Below, in pieces: positions 8,601 through 21,863 of a DNA stretch of 64,000 nt. The position numbers and the translations under genes are program-made. The stretch is from Amylostereum areolatum (lineage: Eukaryota; Basidiomycota; Agaricomycetes; Russulales; Stereaceae), in NCBI GenBank assembly GCA_012932865.1, contig SAXG01000031.1:310001-374000 (forward strand), read 5' to 3'. Under the pieces are notes generated by a model. That model was not told where the DNA came from. It was given only the letters and a program-made list of their open reading frames with translations, and searched no databases. Each line of letters starts with the position of its first letter. Position 1 is the first letter of the stretch.

Positions 8601-11600
8601 GGGGGCTGACGATGTACACGGCATCTGAAGCCCAAGTTTCTGTTTCTCGCTCGTCTGGTTTTGTGACGCCTCGGTGGCCTGGTTCTCGTTTACATATGCG
8701 CATTGTTGATTCGGACTGTACTACTACGGGGGATATCCCCATTATGACTTCTCTTACGGACTCTATCGGTACGGGCACGCGTCCCGTTGTTATTTTAGAT
8801 ACTCAGGCTTCGATTTGTGAGCCTTCGGCTTTGGATATGGCTTCGGTTTCGGCTTCAGTTTTGGATACGGCTTTGGATACGGTTTTGGATATGGACCCTG
8901 TGAAGTCAGGGACAACGCCGTGCGATGGAAGGGGCACGGCGCCCAAATCATGTTATATGGCACCTGGAACGGCTCAATGGACGCTTCGTCGCTTAAGGGA
9001 AGACAAACCCGAAAGTGCGATTGCAATCCTTCGCATCTGGACACACCACCGACGCCGTGACGAGGCTACTTATGAAGCCATCAAGGAAATAACTGGCATG
9101 GGAGACGAGTTAGCATGTCAAGCTCTACTAGAGCTCGCCACTCCTATGCAGTTCATACGCTCCGCCAGCGCCAAGGAACAAACGGTCATTCCCACACAAC
9201 TTGTGGTAGATTCCAAGCGCATTGTCAAAGCTCACACACTCCTGGACAGTGGTTGCACTGGCTCGTATATTAACATGAAGTTCATGCAGGAAAATCTCAT
9301 CCCCACGCGATAGACTGCTCGCCCAATCCCAGTACGAAATGCAGATGGCACGCTCAACGCAGGAGGTCCCATCACGGAATATGTCACGCTTCGTCTAATC
9401 ATTCAAGACCATGAAGAGAACATCGACCTCGCGGTCTCCAATCTAGGAGATACAGACCTCTTCATTGGACATGAGTGGCTGAAAAAGCACAATCCTCACA
9501 TCGACTGGAAATCAGGATCAATTGAATCTGACCGATGCCCTACAAGCTGCTCTCGTCCCCCTCCCCTTCTCAATATTGATGATGACAAAGAAGAGGAGGA
9601 AGAGCCAGTCCACACGGAAAAGGATGAGCAGCTGTTCGCTTTTGACTGGGATGGTTACAAGACAACCTACCACATCTGGACCCATGCATCAGACATTGCA
9701 ATCGAGGAGCACACTAAGAAAAAGGAACAGACCTTCTCGGAGCGGGTCCCAACGGTGTACCATGAATTCAAAGACGACTTCGACAAACTTCCTGAGCGAC
9801 GCCCATGGGACCACGCCATTGAACTCACTCCTAACTTCAAACCGGTCGATTGCAAAGTTTACCCCCTCACATTGGACAAGCAGAAGCAACTGGACACCTT
9901 TTTGGAAGAGAACCTGAGATCTGGTCGGATCCAGCCATCCAAATCACCCATGGCCTCCCCATTCTTCTTCATCAAGAAAAAAGACGGCTCGTTACGCCCT
10001 GTGCAAGACTATCAAAAGCTCAATGAAATGACAATAAAGAACCGTTACCCGCTCCTGCTCATCCAAGAGTTGGTTGACAAGCTTAAGGGAGCACGGCACT
10101 TTACCAAGCTCGATGTCCGATGGGGGTACAACAATGTTCGGATTAAAGAAGGAGACGAATGGAAAGCGGTGTTCCGCACGAACAAAGGGCTCTACGAGCC
10201 TACAGTCATGTTCTTTGGACTCACCAACTCCCCGTCAATGTTCCAAGCCATGATGAACGACCTATTCAAAGACTTGATCCACCAAGGAGTCATGGCCGTC
10301 TATTTGGACGACATCCTCATCTTCACGCATACACTAGAAGAACATCATCGGATAGTCAAGGAGGTCCTCCGGATCCTGCGAGAGAACAAACTCTATCTGA
10401 AGCCAGAAAAGTGCGAGTTTGAGAAGGCAGAAATTGAATACCTAGGCATGATTGTCAGCGGAGGAAGGGTTCGCATGGATCCAGCAAAGGTTGCAGCAAT
10501 CACCAATTGGCCAGCCCCCAAAACGGAAGAAACAACTTCAATTGTTTTTGGGCTTTTGCAACTTCTACCGTCGCTTTATCAAGGACTTCAGTGGCATTGC
10601 TCACCCAATGACTAAGCTCACAGGGAAGACGGAATGGGTCTGGGACACCCCGCAGCAGGAGGCGTTTGAGGAACTCAAGCGACGTATAACATCGCAACCA
10701 GTTCTAGCAATCCCTACAGATGAAGGACAGTTCCGTGTCGAGGCGGACTCCTCTGACTATGCCACGGGCGCGGTACTTTCGCAACAACAGGACAATGGCA
10801 AATGGCACCCGGTCGCCTTCCTCTCAAAGTCCCTCAGCGAAGCTGAGAGGAACTATGAGATTTATGACAAGGAATTACTGGCTATCATGACGGTGCTAGA
10901 GGAATGGAGACAATACCTCATGGGGGCACAACAGGAGTTTGAAATCTGGTCGGATCATCGCAATCTCACGTACTTCTGCAAGGCACAGAAGCTAAATCGA
11001 AGACAAGCACGGTGGTTAACGGAGCTACAAGAGTATCATTGTACGCTACTCCACAAGCCTGGAAAAACAATGGGTAAACCCAATGCTATTTCCCGACTAG
11101 CAGGCCTTGAGAAGGGGAGAAAGACAATGAAAACATCGTCCTCCTGAAACCAGAACTCTTTCGCGCCCTCAACCATGCAGGAATCGTAACCAATGGACCT
11201 GACAATGTCTTCATTGAGTGGATTCAGGAGGCTACCTTACTCCGAGACCATGCAGTAGAACGCGCCTTAGCACTCAAAGTGAAGGGATGGCTGGAACACG
11301 CAGACAGAAGTCACCTGGCAACACAGACTCTATGTCCCAAGAGACAAAGGACTCCGTGCAGACATCATCCAAGCTCATTATGACGGCCCGCTTGTCGGTC
11401 ATCCAGGACGATACAAGACCCACGAGCTCATCACACGCAACTACTGGTGGCCTGCCATTAGAGATGATGTCCGAAAATATGTTGAAGGATGTGAGACCTG
11501 CCAACGTACCAAGATTAGACATGATCGCATTGCTGCTCCACTCCACCCACATGACCCGCCACAAGCGCCTTGGGAGCATGTATCCATCGACTTTGTCATG

Positions 11601-12740
11601 CCGCTCCCAGTCTCGGATGGAAGTGACGCCATCTGCAATGTGAACTGCATGGGTACCAAACAGGTTGTATTCTGGGCCACGACCAAAGACCTAACGGAGG
11701 ACGAACTCGCCTTCAAGTACCTACGCGAGGTGGTCCCCCATCATGGAATTCCTAGAAAGATCGTCAGCGACCGTGGCAGCGTGTTTGTCTCCAAGTTCAC
11801 CACGGCATTGTTCCAACTGTTAGCCATTGAAGGGAACCCGTCCATGGTGTATCACCCTCAGACGGACGGACAGACCGAACACTCCAACATGACCATGGAA
11901 AACTACCTTCGCATCTTTGTCAATCAACAACAGGACAATTGGACACGTTACCTCCCACTTGCCATGACTGCGCTCAACAACATGGTCCATAGTTCGATTG
12001 GGATGTCTCCCAACTTTGCCAACTATGGTCGGGAACTCTACCTGGGGACAAACCCTCGACACGAGACAGACAACCCATCAGCAAACAAGTTTGCACAACA
12101 CCTATGAGACATCTACGAGGAAGCCCGCTCTGCGCTAAAGGCAGCACAGGATGATCAAAAGGATCGCAAGAAGGACGAACCAATAGATTACAAAATTGGC
12201 GACTTCGTCTGGCTGGAAGCCAAGACTAGAGACGGTCAAACTGTAATCAAAACGGCACGTCCTATGCAAAAGCTAGATGACAAGTGTTTCGGTCCTTTCG
12301 AAATCCTGGAAAAAGTCGGAGCATCGGCTTACAAGCTTCGCCTCCCTGCATCCCGGTCACAAAAACATCCGGTCTTCAACGAGTCCCTCCTATCCCCACA
12401 CAATGGTCCTGCCTTTGACAATCAGAAAGCACCTCCACCTCCACTCCCAGAGTTAGTCTAAGGAGAGGAAGTCTATGAGGTCGAAAAGATTATAGACTTC
12501 AAGAAGGTTGGTCGCGGCTTCAAGTACCACGTCAAATGGAAAGGCTACCCAGACAATGACAATACTTGGGAGCCTCTCACCAATCTCCAGAATGCCAAGA
12601 AGTGCATTGACAACTTCCACCGTGAACATCCAGGTGCCCCCAAACCGGCACGCCTCAATCGTTGGGAACTCCTATCGGAGGAAGAAGCTGGATCTGATTA
12701 CGACGAGGACGTCGAATCTAAGGAAGGGGTGATGTCATGA
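8597..12740 (+). pseudogene. pol: Gypsy-2 pol (PR-RT-RNaseH-IN-chromodomain), multiply broken
   Basis: Recognisable in order: protease (LLDSGCTG near 9240), RT with YLDD (near 10300), RNase H (near 10740-11060), integrase zinc finger (near 11395-11515), integrase core and YHPQTDGQTE motif (near 11850), and a chromodomain (about 12470-12620). Lesions: TAG at 9311-9313, frameshift at about 10525-10545 before the FLGFCNFYRRF motif, frameshift at the G run 11114-11117, frameshift near 11290, TGA at 12105-12107 and TAA at 12459-12461. The intended stop TGA (12738-12740) falls inside the LTR. No functional polymerase or integrase can be made from this copy. Confidence 0.9.
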
Positions 12741-13190
12741 ACGGTCTATAATTTTCTTTTTACTTTACATTGGTTACATGCTTTAGGACTTATCGACTTA
12801 TCACCGGTCCGGCTCCACTTCGGCCCGGACCCGGTTCGTCTATATCCCGCCCGGACCCACGTGACTCATCTTGGCCCGGGTCTGACTCCTTTCTCTTGAC
12901 TCATGCAGTACGATACTGACTCATGCTGTGCTCCTTTACATATGACTGCTTACTTATACTAGGTCTGCTTACTGATTGCCGTGTATCGGTTGGTTACCTA
13001 AGTCTCTCTCCTCTTGTGTATATAAGGCTTGCTCTCGCTGTACATATTCCCTATCTCGAGCTAGTCAATTCTACCAACTTTGCTTGCTTTCCCTTGTCTG
13101 TTGCCGTGTCTGATCGGCTCCCTTCCATTATCCTCATCTTCTAGTCAACTGTGTTGTAACTTGGTGCTGTCGCACTAGTCATTGCTGACA
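12733..13190 (+). repeat. 3' LTR of Gypsy-2
   Basis: A 458 bp LTR, TGTCATGAACGG...TTGCTGACA, directly preceded by a purine tract AAGGAAGGGGTGA. It is closely similar to the solo LTR at 23261-23716. A TATATAAGG box lies near 13019. Confidence 0.9.
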
Positions 13191-13526
13191 CTCAGTGATC
13201 TCGCAAGGTTGTGCCACCCTGGGGACACAGCTAGCAGAGCAGTCCAAAGAGCACCACACGAGGATTGAGGCCTCTTTGGCAAAATGGTGATCCCAAATTC
13301 AGGACCTTCGAGTTCACATCTGCAGCCCGTTCCGCCTCGTAAAATCAAAGGAAAGGGCAAAGTTTATATGACAGACATGCGTGTGCTCGATTGAGAGGTG
13401 GATGATCATCTTCAGCTGGTTTTATTTTGAGTGGGTTGGATCCTTTTCCCCTGCACACGCAGCTGAGATTAACACGAACAGGCCCTTATCTGCAAGCATC
13501 TCCTTTGCCTCCTCAACATACTGTCA
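13191..13526. other. Unassigned sequence
   Basis: No gene, RNA or repeat is recognised between the Gypsy-2 LTR and the next open frame. Confidence 0.4.
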
Positions 13527-13904
13527 TTGAAAGCGATCTCTGATGCACCTGCCCCCTTTACTGAGCAACAAGTGGACAACTTTATCCACAAATGTCTAGG
13601 CAGTGTCCAAATCACAGCGGCAAATTTCCACATGGACTTCATACTTGACCGTTCTCATGCAATCAATCGGGTGTCATTCCACGTCTTTGCTGGACACTTT
13701 GTAGACTATGTTGTCAACCGTGGAATGTACGCATATCCCGAACCGCTAGACACACCATTTCGGGTTTTTGATCGCGTACTTTGGGCCATAACCAAGCACT
13801 TTAAGATGGCTCGCACGGCGTACAATAAGAGAGTGCTCTGGCCGGAGACCCGTGAAGAAATGGAAAGTGGCCTGTGCAGTGCATCAGGAGATCACGGAAA
13901 ATGA
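13527..13904 (+). CDS. Unrecognised 125-residue ORF, possibly a gene fragment
   Basis: The predicted protein is compositionally ordinary for a coding sequence, rich in aromatic and charged residues (FHMDFILDRS, VLWAITKHFKMAR). It has no domain I can name. A further open stretch at about 14020-14130 with an acidic SSDDSQSEDKDD motif may belong to the same decayed gene. There are no obvious neighbours to suggest a function. It could be a remnant of a host or transposon-borne gene. Confidence 0.35.
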   Translation: MKAISDAPAPFTEQQVDNFIHKCLGSVQITAANFHMDFILDRSHAINRVSFHVFAGHFVDYVVNRGMYAYPEPLDTPFRVFDRVLWAITKHFKMARTAYNKRVLWPETREEMESGLCSASGDHGK

Positions 13905-14835
13905 GGGTAAGGGCCCGCTCGTCATTTGTATTCACTGTACTTATATGTTATGAATCTAGCTTTACGAGAAATGATCGGAAGTCGTGGTGAGATATTTCCT
14001 GCAGCATGTTGATTTCTTCGCTCGAATGGGCTCTCAAGGTGTCAGCTCCGACGACTCTCAGTCCGAGGACAAGGACGATTCTGTCCCTTACATGACCTAC
14101 GTTCGCACCACACCTGTGTGGCGTAGCTGATCCCTTTCAAACTGGATGTGGGCATTGGACGAAATAGTGTCTAACCAGCGCATACTCCGTGTTGGTAGAT
14201 GAGCGGTCCCAGGATCAGAGCCGCGCCATCGTAAACATTCTATACCACACATTGCCCTCATGGTACTCCATTGTACATGGTGAGTGGATGCGCGGATTCG
14301 CTGATCATCACGGGCAAGCGGATGTCGGCCGACACCACCTAGGTCTTAGGCGAAACCCCAGGCAGTGTGGGGTCGGCCGATGCATGGCCTCCCGGTGAGA
14401 GCATCCCACCTTGTTTAGCGTCGGCCAACACTTGCAACATATTGGGTACACCCATATGCTGGGGTTAGGGGGGCTTGCCGCGCCAACGGGGAAAATTTTG
14501 CCATTTTTCATGATATATATGGCCAGATTTTGCACTGAAATATCTCACCAAGCATGGGTCCCCACTCACCGGGCAGAATTCCCCGCTCCAGCGGGGGGAT
14601 TTTTTGCCCTTTTCATGACATATATTGCCAAATTTGGCCACATTGAGTGTCCTCCCGCCTCACCGAGTGGGTCGCCGGGGTGTCAGGAGCTCTTGCCGAA
14701 GCACACTCAATGAGACCATAGCTAGCAGTGGTGAATTTATCAGCTGTTTCTAATACAAAGTCAGGTCTGGTGAGGGGGTAGGACTCTCTCTGCAACCTCA
14801 CAGGCTCGCCGAGATTTTGCCTAGTTCAAATACCA
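13905..14835. other. Degenerate sequence grading into satellite
   Basis: A short acidic coding-like stretch lies at 14020-14130. Two similar ~45 bp AT-rich blocks (near 14490-14535 and 14600-14640, both with TTTTCATGA and a TATAT motif) and weak satellite-like sequence precede the clear repeats. No complete gene is seen. Confidence 0.4.
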
Positions 14836-16085
14836 GCTCTCAGCAAGCTCAAGAGTTCTCACCAACCCTTGCCACCGGTGAGCCAATGGGCAGAAAGGGT
14901 AAATTGTTTCAGCTGTTTTTGATGCAAAGGTAGGTTCAGCAAGGCAATATTATGCTGTATACTACCTTATAGTCCCGCCGAGACTTTACCCAGTTCAGCT
15001 ACTTGACCTCGGCAATCTGAGGAGCTCTCACCGACCCTTGCCACCGGTTAGCCAATAGACAGAAAGAGTGAATTGTTTCAGCTGTTTTTGATGCAAAAGT
15101 AGGTCCGGCAAGGTGTTATTATGATTTATATGTCCTTCTGGTCTCGCCGAGATTTTGCCCAGTTCAGATAATAGGCCTCGGCAAGCCAGGGAGCTCTCAC
15201 CAACCCTTGCCACTGGTGAGCCAATGGGCAGAAAGAGTGTATTTTTTCAGCTGTTTCTAATGCAAAGGCAGGTCCGGCGAGGTGGTATTATGTCCAATAT
15301 GACCTTCTAGTCTCGCCGAGATTTTGTCCAGTTGAGGTACTGGAGCTTGGCGAGCTGAGGAGCTCTCACCGATCCTTGGCACCGGTTAGCTGATGGCGAG
15401 CAATGGTGAATCATATCACCTGTTTCTAATTCAAAGGCAGGTCCGGCGAGGTGATAGTATGCTATCTGTACCCTTCCAGACACGCCAAGATTTCACCTAG
15501 TTCAAATACTAGCTCTCATTGAGGTCAAGAGTTCTCACCGGCCCTTGCCACCGGTCAGCCAATGGGCAGAAAGAATAAATTGTTTCAGCTGTTTCTAATA
15601 CAAAGGCAAGTCCGGCAAAGTGTCATTATGATGTACATGACCTTCCGGTCTCGCCGAGATTTTGCCCAGCTCAGATAATAGACCTCGGCAAGCCGGGGAG
15701 CTCTCACCGACCCTTGCCATCGGTGAGCCAATGGGCAGAAACAGTGTATTGTTTTAGCTGTTTCTAATGCAAAGGTAGGTACGGTGAGGTGATAGTATGC
15801 TGTTTATGACCTTCTAGTCTCGCCGACATTTTGCCTAGTTGAACCACTGGATCTCATCAAGCTGGGGAGCTCTCACAGACCCTTGCCACTGGTTTGCATC
15901 AAAAACAGCTGAAACAATTCACTCTTTCTGTCTATTGGCTAAGGTATGTCCGGCAAGGCGTCGTTATGATGTATATGTCCTTCTGGTCTCGTCGAGATTT
16001 TGCCCAGCTCAGCTACTCAACCTCGGCGAGCTGGGGAGCTCTCACCGACACCTGCCACCCGTGAGCCTATAGGCAGAAAGAGTGT
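14836..16085. repeat. Tandem satellite, ~169 bp unit (arm 1, left part)
   Basis: About eight units, recognised by the recurring block CTCACCGACCCTTGCCACCG (near 14862, 15030, 15197, 15367, 15536, 15705, 15874 and 16043) followed by a GGCAGAAAGAGTG...TTTCAGCTGTTTC block. Spacing is 167-171 bp. One short internal inversion sits at about 15894-15943. The satellite resumes at 22447 beyond the CACTA element. Confidence 0.85.
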
Positions 16086-16177
16086 CACTGCGGCGAACGG
16101 CGAGATTACTCCCGGGGAGAATCCGCGAGGAATGAGCAAATTCCACGCAGATTCCGCGCGGACTCTGAGCAAATTAC
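16086..16177 (+). repeat. Left TIR of the CACTA element
   Basis: Pairs as an inverted repeat with 22355-22446, starting CACTGCGGCGAAC and continuing through GAGATTACTCCCGGGGA. Internal GATTCCGCG-type motifs repeat, as expected for transposase-binding subterminal repeats. Confidence 0.88.
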
Positions 16178-16504
16178 ACCCCCGGAGAATCTGTGAAGAA
16201 TGGTCGAAATACACGCCAGGTCACCGGCATGTTCTCGACAGATTTCTCTCAAGTTCCTCACAGGGTGTATTCTGTCTGCCGATAAGCTAATACATTGTAT
16301 AATTATTTCCATAACCGGTTGTCCTTGACAGCGGGAGACCTCCCCTGCGTGCTCCAGCCTGAGAATATCACTGTTACGGCAATCGAATGGTTATATCAGG
16401 CATCATAGACGATATATACAGGTCCACGACATCCAAAGACCATGCACGATAGACCAGGGACCTCGCGAGCGTACCAAACGCGTTAAGTGTCGACTGCCCG
16501 TCGC

Positions 16505-18224
16505 ATGGACGCGTTTGACCACCCTCCCGATGACCTCCCGCCCACACAACACTCCAAACGCCGCCGCCTCCTCCGTAAAATCCACAGCCCTTGAGCTCAC
16601 TCAGCTCCGGGAGTCGTTCGCTGAGTACAAGGTGATCTGCGAGCAAAAGTTCAGCATACTTCACGCGCGCTGCACGGCTCTGGAGGTAGAAAACAAAGCG
16701 TACCGGGAGCAGATATCCAAGCTCTTCACGGCACTAAATCACGACGAAGGTTCTTCGGAAGATGAGGAGAATGATGCCCATGTAGACGGCGAGATGGACG
16801 AGGACACAAAGGAGAAGGTTGGGATTGCGCGGCGGAGCGCTGAGGCTATCAAGTCAAGGCCGGTTCGTGTGAGTGACCAGATTATCCCCCTCTCACATAC
16901 ACTCACTCACCCTCATCCTTCAGAATGCCATTCAAAAAGCGATAGAGCACCTGATGGGCGTCAAGAAGCTATCGCCCCAGCACCTCCCTCTATATCCTGC
17001 GGGATTCAAGCTGAACTCGGAGGAGTGGCCGAAGGACCCCTTCACGAACGCGGCCCTCGTTCGATACGATTGGAACGCCGATCCTACGGCCGACACAAAT
17101 CAGTACGCAATACGCCAGACCTACGACTATATTCGTGCGGAGGCCACTGCAGGTCATGCTGGAACCGCGAACGTCATCCCGCTCCTAAAGCAGGTATCAA
17201 ACAAGGATCTTCGCGACAAGATAGAAGAGAAGTTTATGTACTGCGGGAAACAGTACCGGAGATGGACGAAAGAGCATTCTGTGCAGCTGTCGACGCCAGG
17301 TCCTGACAAAATCGAGGACGGTGATGGCCAGGATGAGGGGGGAGAAGAGAGGGGCGAGGGATCGGGTGAGGAAGATGGCATACCGAGTGGACCACGAACG
17401 TCAGCGACACCTGGTCCTGGGGCGGGGTCAGCGAGTGCAAGCGTGAAGATGACAATGGCAACGAGGAACTCACGGGCCAAGGGGGTAAGCATGCGCGCTC
17501 TTGACCTTGCGGTGGACACCGTTGCTGATTGTTTGGCACTTACACACAGAAACTGGAAGCACGGATTCGCAAGCGTGAGGTTGTGGCCGATGCCAAATGG
17601 AAGGATCCCAAGTATAACGACGCCCTGATTGTGAACGCGATGTCGGACGACGAGGAAGACCCAACATCGACGGAAGAGAACAAGCGGTTTGTCACGCGAG
17701 TTCCCATCTATCGGAGCAAAGACGTACGAGCTTGCTGCTTTGTTCATTACTTTTTCTGATTTTTTCTTCGAAAGCTCAAGGAGTTCTTCCTGGCGCTCGA
17801 CCTCACCCCTGACCCCAACAAGGACCGTGCCAAGTTGATGACTACCCGCGTGCAAGGGCTTCCCAAAGATTGCGAGCCGCCGAGGGCTAAGAAGCTGGGG
17901 ACGCGCCTTCGATCGTGGATGATCGATCGTGAGCAGCTAGATAAGCATCCTGAATGGTTTGAGAGGGGTTAGGTCGCGCTGAGTGGCCCGTTGTGGGGAG
18001 AGGCTGAGCCTACAGAAGATGATGGTGTGAAGAGGCGATCCGCAAAAGGAGATGGAAAGAAACGGCGTGGCAAAGTTGACGAGGATAGTAGGGTGTCCAA
18101 GAAGGCCAGAGGCGCCATTCTGAAAGATTCTGGAGAATCGTCGTCAGCGCCGGAGCTGGCTAAGGCTCAGAAGCGGATCGAGGAGCAGCTCAATGGACGT
18201 ACTTTGGACGGGTTGTTTTCGTGA
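16505..18224 (+). pseudogene. CACTA accessory protein gene (TnpA-position), four exons, one nonsense codon
   Basis: Exons 16515-16868, 16924-17484, 17550-17723 and 17775-18224 join in phase across three GT-AG introns of 55, 65 and 51 nt. An earlier ATG at 16505 reads MDAFDHPPDDLPP, with a basic KRRR stretch, but soon ends, so the start is uncertain. The protein has a predicted coiled-coil-like N-terminus (LRESFAEYKVICEQ...), an acidic stretch, a central conserved-looking region (FTNAALVRYDWNAD) and a lysine/arginine-rich tail. TAG at 17970-17972 interrupts the last exon while the same frame stays open to 18224. By position it is the second CACTA gene, which often encodes a DNA-binding partner of the transposase. 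I do not recognise the family. Confidence 0.65.
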
Positions 18225-18398
18225 GGTGGTGAAAGTGATGGGGAGTAGTGTTGTCTCCGATTCCTGTAAGATACTTTTTGTTCTTGTCACGCTGTCTCCA
18301 CGGCGCTATAAAGGTGTATGTAACGGCTATGTAATGATGAAGCATATTGCTCACCTCCCAAACTCCTCCAGCCATGGATCAGCCGTGTCCGCACCTGT

Positions 18399-21300
18399 CT
18401 ATGAGGATAAATACAACACGCAGGCAGAGTACTTGGCGACAGAACCTACATGATCGAACGAGTTTATGATCCACAAAGCTTGCTCGCTCCCGGGTTGGTG
18501 GGATGTCGCGGGGATGATGCAAACTTCGGACACGATGTCTTCTGAGCGAATGACTTCGAGGGGGTGGAATCGCTCCGCATAAGCGACATATGTTCCAAGT
18601 TCTGAAGCGCTGCGAGATGGGGAAAATGAGTCAGTGCCATATTACGGTGTTCCCACACGGAAAAGAAAAAAAAGACAAACTACGACTCGAAAGGAAGAGC
18701 AGGTATCTGGTCATCCGATACCATGCGCTGCACGACGGAGCACATCATGTCTTCTTTTCCAGAGACCACTAGCTCGAAATGGTAGACGAGCCGACAGGGA
18801 ACACGACAGCTGTCAATGTCAACAAGCGCAAACTGGTCCGCCTGTGTTTGGACGCCCTCCGAGCAGCCGAATCTGATACCGCCCTTGACGATTGAGTCGA
18901 GCCTCCTCGCAGACCGAGAAGCGGAGAAGATAGTACTCCCCTCTGAGATCGACATGTCATCTGAGAATGATATGTCATCCCACAGGTGTCGCACAAAGTC
19001 CAGGAGAAGTCGGTACACCTCGATGTGTCGTAGTCGTCGCAGGTCGAAGAACTTTGCACCCTCCTTGACATGATGTATTCCATCTAGACAAGGGCTGTCG
19101 TCAGTATAAGTGATGTACATTACTAGCAACTCACTGTTAGCGAATCCATTGAGCATGTTCTCAAGAGTACCGCGTGAGATCCCCTTTTCGCTGACAAACT
19201 GTCCTACGAGCTTCTTTTCCTTCTCATGCGCATCAGCGGGCATAGAGGTCACCTAAACGAAGAGTATCAAAAGTCACACGCATGGAATGGATAAAACTGC
19301 TTGCCAGTTCGTAAAGACGGTGTCGCTCCACCCATTTCTTGAGAAGAGATTTTTCCATCTCGCCGTTCTTGTGGCTGTTATGGTTGACTTTGGTCAAGAC
19401 GCCATTAAAGCGTTCAAATACGAACAACCACCAAGCGTAGACGGGGCCGAAAAGTTTGAAAAAGATGTGGTAGTGCATAGCAAGGTGGTGATTAGGGACG
19501 AGGTGGATGCCGAGACGGATGCAGCCTTTGCAGAACATTGAAAGGTACAACATCCCGCGATCGACGTCAGCCATAGATATTGATCGAGAAGCTAATATGC
19601 GCTCAGCGAGAGATAGATAGAGGGAGAGTCGATAGATCTCCTCGAGGTTTCGCTTGAAGGTCGGTACCGTCGTCGCTTTGGGGGGAACTGGCGGTGCGCT
19701 CGAGTTTATCGCGTCCGAGTCGACCGAATGGCGCCAACAAAGCCAGAGTACCGTCGGCTGAATTGTTACCCATCGCCTCCATTGATCCGCTTTTTGGAGG
19801 GAGTGGTCACTGCCGAGCTAATAGACGAGGAATCAGTTATGCCACTTATGGTACACCACAGGCTACATGCGGTGTGCACATACATTGGTAGGAAGACGAC
19901 CTATTCTGGATGGCCAAATTGCCGAGTTCACCGTCTTTTCGAGAAGTGCCCAGCCAGGAGCATCCAGGAGGTAACCTTTTACGATTGTCTGAAAAAAATG
20001 TCCGACAATCCCTGGATCGCGGGTCACTGGTGCGTAGACCGAATAAAAGTAAGAAATCAAACCGTAGAAGTTGTGCATGAAATCGACGGGCGAACACTGT
20101 GCAGGCATCCAGCCAGGGAGTTCATTGAGTGCGGACCATCGCACACCGTGCACATCAAGAATCCTCTTGCGGGCAGCGTTGCTCGGTGCATCTTTTGATT
20201 TCCACGCTTGCGCGAGCTGCTTCCAGTCATCGCGTAGTTCAAAATCTGTTGGCGCCGTTATAGCGGATCCATTATACAGCATACACAGAGAGCTTACTTG
20301 TCCAATCATAAGCGGCGACCTCGTTGATCTGATCGAGAGCCATGTAACAGATGTTGCATGGGTGTGTCTTATGACTGTGGCCTGCTTTGCCGGTTAGCTT
20401 CCTGCACGCAGGGATATCGCATGCGTCGAACGCGATGCTGCCACGAACATCTTGCGGTTGTGAGCATCCGTGGACCTTCATATGAATACCTGTAGTATAC
20501 ATAAGCCACACTGCGAACGGGTCAAGATTGATTGATGATTGACTTACCAAGTCCTAAAGCTCTCACTTCTTTGACGAGCGGCTCGATGCAGTGGTTGAGC
20601 TGCTCCAAACTCGGCTCTTTGGGGCCGGGAAGCGTAGTCACCAAGTGAACGTTCTGCTGAAGGAAGCGGACGGAGCGGTGGAGGTTATTGAAGCTGATAT
20701 AGATCCCGCCAGTGGAATGGGGTCGTCCTTTGGTAATACCAAACCTAAGGGGATTCGTCGGGACTTACACGCCATGCGTCAACTGATAGACTATATGCTC
20801 ACCAGTCAAGGTTGACGGTCATGCTGAGACCGAACTTGAAGGAGATAAGCGCCTTTCGCGAACCTGTCGTCACCTCGACGTCTTGTACCCGGCCTTGCTG
20901 ATCATAGATCCGACGCTGGCCCACTTGAGCTTTCCTCCACGCGTCGCCGTCGTGTATGTCGTGCATCAGGTCCTCGTAAGCAAGCGGAGGTCGGCCAAGG
21001 TCTTCAGAGGTATCACGAAGGTGCTGCACGAAGTCCGTCCTCATAAGCATACGGCGGATCGCTTTTTCGAGAGGAGCGTATGGCTGAATCTTAGCGGGTA
21101 TCTGTTTGGTAGTCGCCTGAGATTCAGAGCCCGGAGTGCATAGATGGTCAGCGGTCCTTTTCTCGCGATAAACTATGCCGCGACAGCGTGGTACAAGACA
21201 GTCAGGAGAGCCCATGGCCTGAATAGCCTCAAGAGTGTAGTGCTTGAAGCAGAGAGTGCATATCGGATGATCTTCGATGTAGTCGGTAACCTGCAAGCCA

Positions 21301-21863
21301 AGCCGTCGCTTCACAGTGTCGATGCAGGTCGCAGGATGACGTGGTTCCAGCGGTAGCGAGCCCCTTTCCACTTCGATGATGTCCAGCCGATTTTTGAGAG
21401 CCAGTGTTGCCTTGTCGCGCGCTTCGCCGTGACAGATATGCGAAACTGCTGTTTGGAGGTACGCCAGACGCACCGAGAGGATCTCTGAGAAGGCCGGCAC
21501 CAGATCTTCGGATCCCGCATCGTCGTAAGTATCAAGCGGAGGAGGCGAGCTAGATGGTGACAGAGATGGCGACGGAGGGGGCGAAGAGTTCTCATATGAA
21601 TTGTCCGGAGTGAATGTCGGGGGCGACGTATGCTGACCATCCACATAGCTAGTGTCATCGCTGTCCGAGAAGCAGTCTGGTTCTTGTGCTTCGTCCCAGT
21701 TGCTAGGGCCATTGGACGTGATAGCTGTCGCATTTGTTACCGGCACATCGTCACTGTCTGGAGGAGCGCTGGGTCGTGGCTGGCAGGCTGAGAAATTTGA
21801 GCGGTCGGGCCAGGGTGCGATATCAGACGTGTCCGAGGGGTTTTGCATTGGGACTGCCGCCAA
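18399..21863 (-). CDS. Tnp2-type CACTA transposase, multi-exon
   Basis: Reads from MAAVPMQNPSD (21863) to TAG at 18399-18401 through several short introns (for example the donor at 20797-20802). The N-terminal half is acidic and proline-rich, then a zinc-binding cluster (HPICTLCFKHY ... CLVPRCRG) precedes the catalytic region. Catalytic-region signatures: DACDIPACRK (near 20425), HGVRWSALNELPGWMP with PVDFMHNFYG (near 20080-20140), and NHHLAMHYH ... FGPVYAWWLFVFERFNG (near 19400-19490), typical of the DDE-type transposases that cut CACTA ends. The exons I followed are open, so it may be functional. The exact exon boundaries in the middle part (19570-20300) are not fully resolved. Confidence 0.88.

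Larger units (their letters stand above)
7022..13190 (+). mobile_element. Gypsy-2, decayed chromovirus lacking its 5' LTR
   Basis: This element carries pre-gag, gag, pol and a 3' LTR. The LTR family (TGTCATGAACGG...) differs from that of A, B and C. The 5' end is cut at the N at 7021. At least four frameshifts and three premature stops make it inactive. A solo LTR of the same family lies at 23261-23716 and a degenerate one near 60122. Confidence 0.9.

Noticed and set aside
14836..16085. CRISPR-like array
   Set aside because: The repeated unit is ~169 bp, similar throughout rather than short repeats with unique spacers, and the sequence is eukaryotic satellite.
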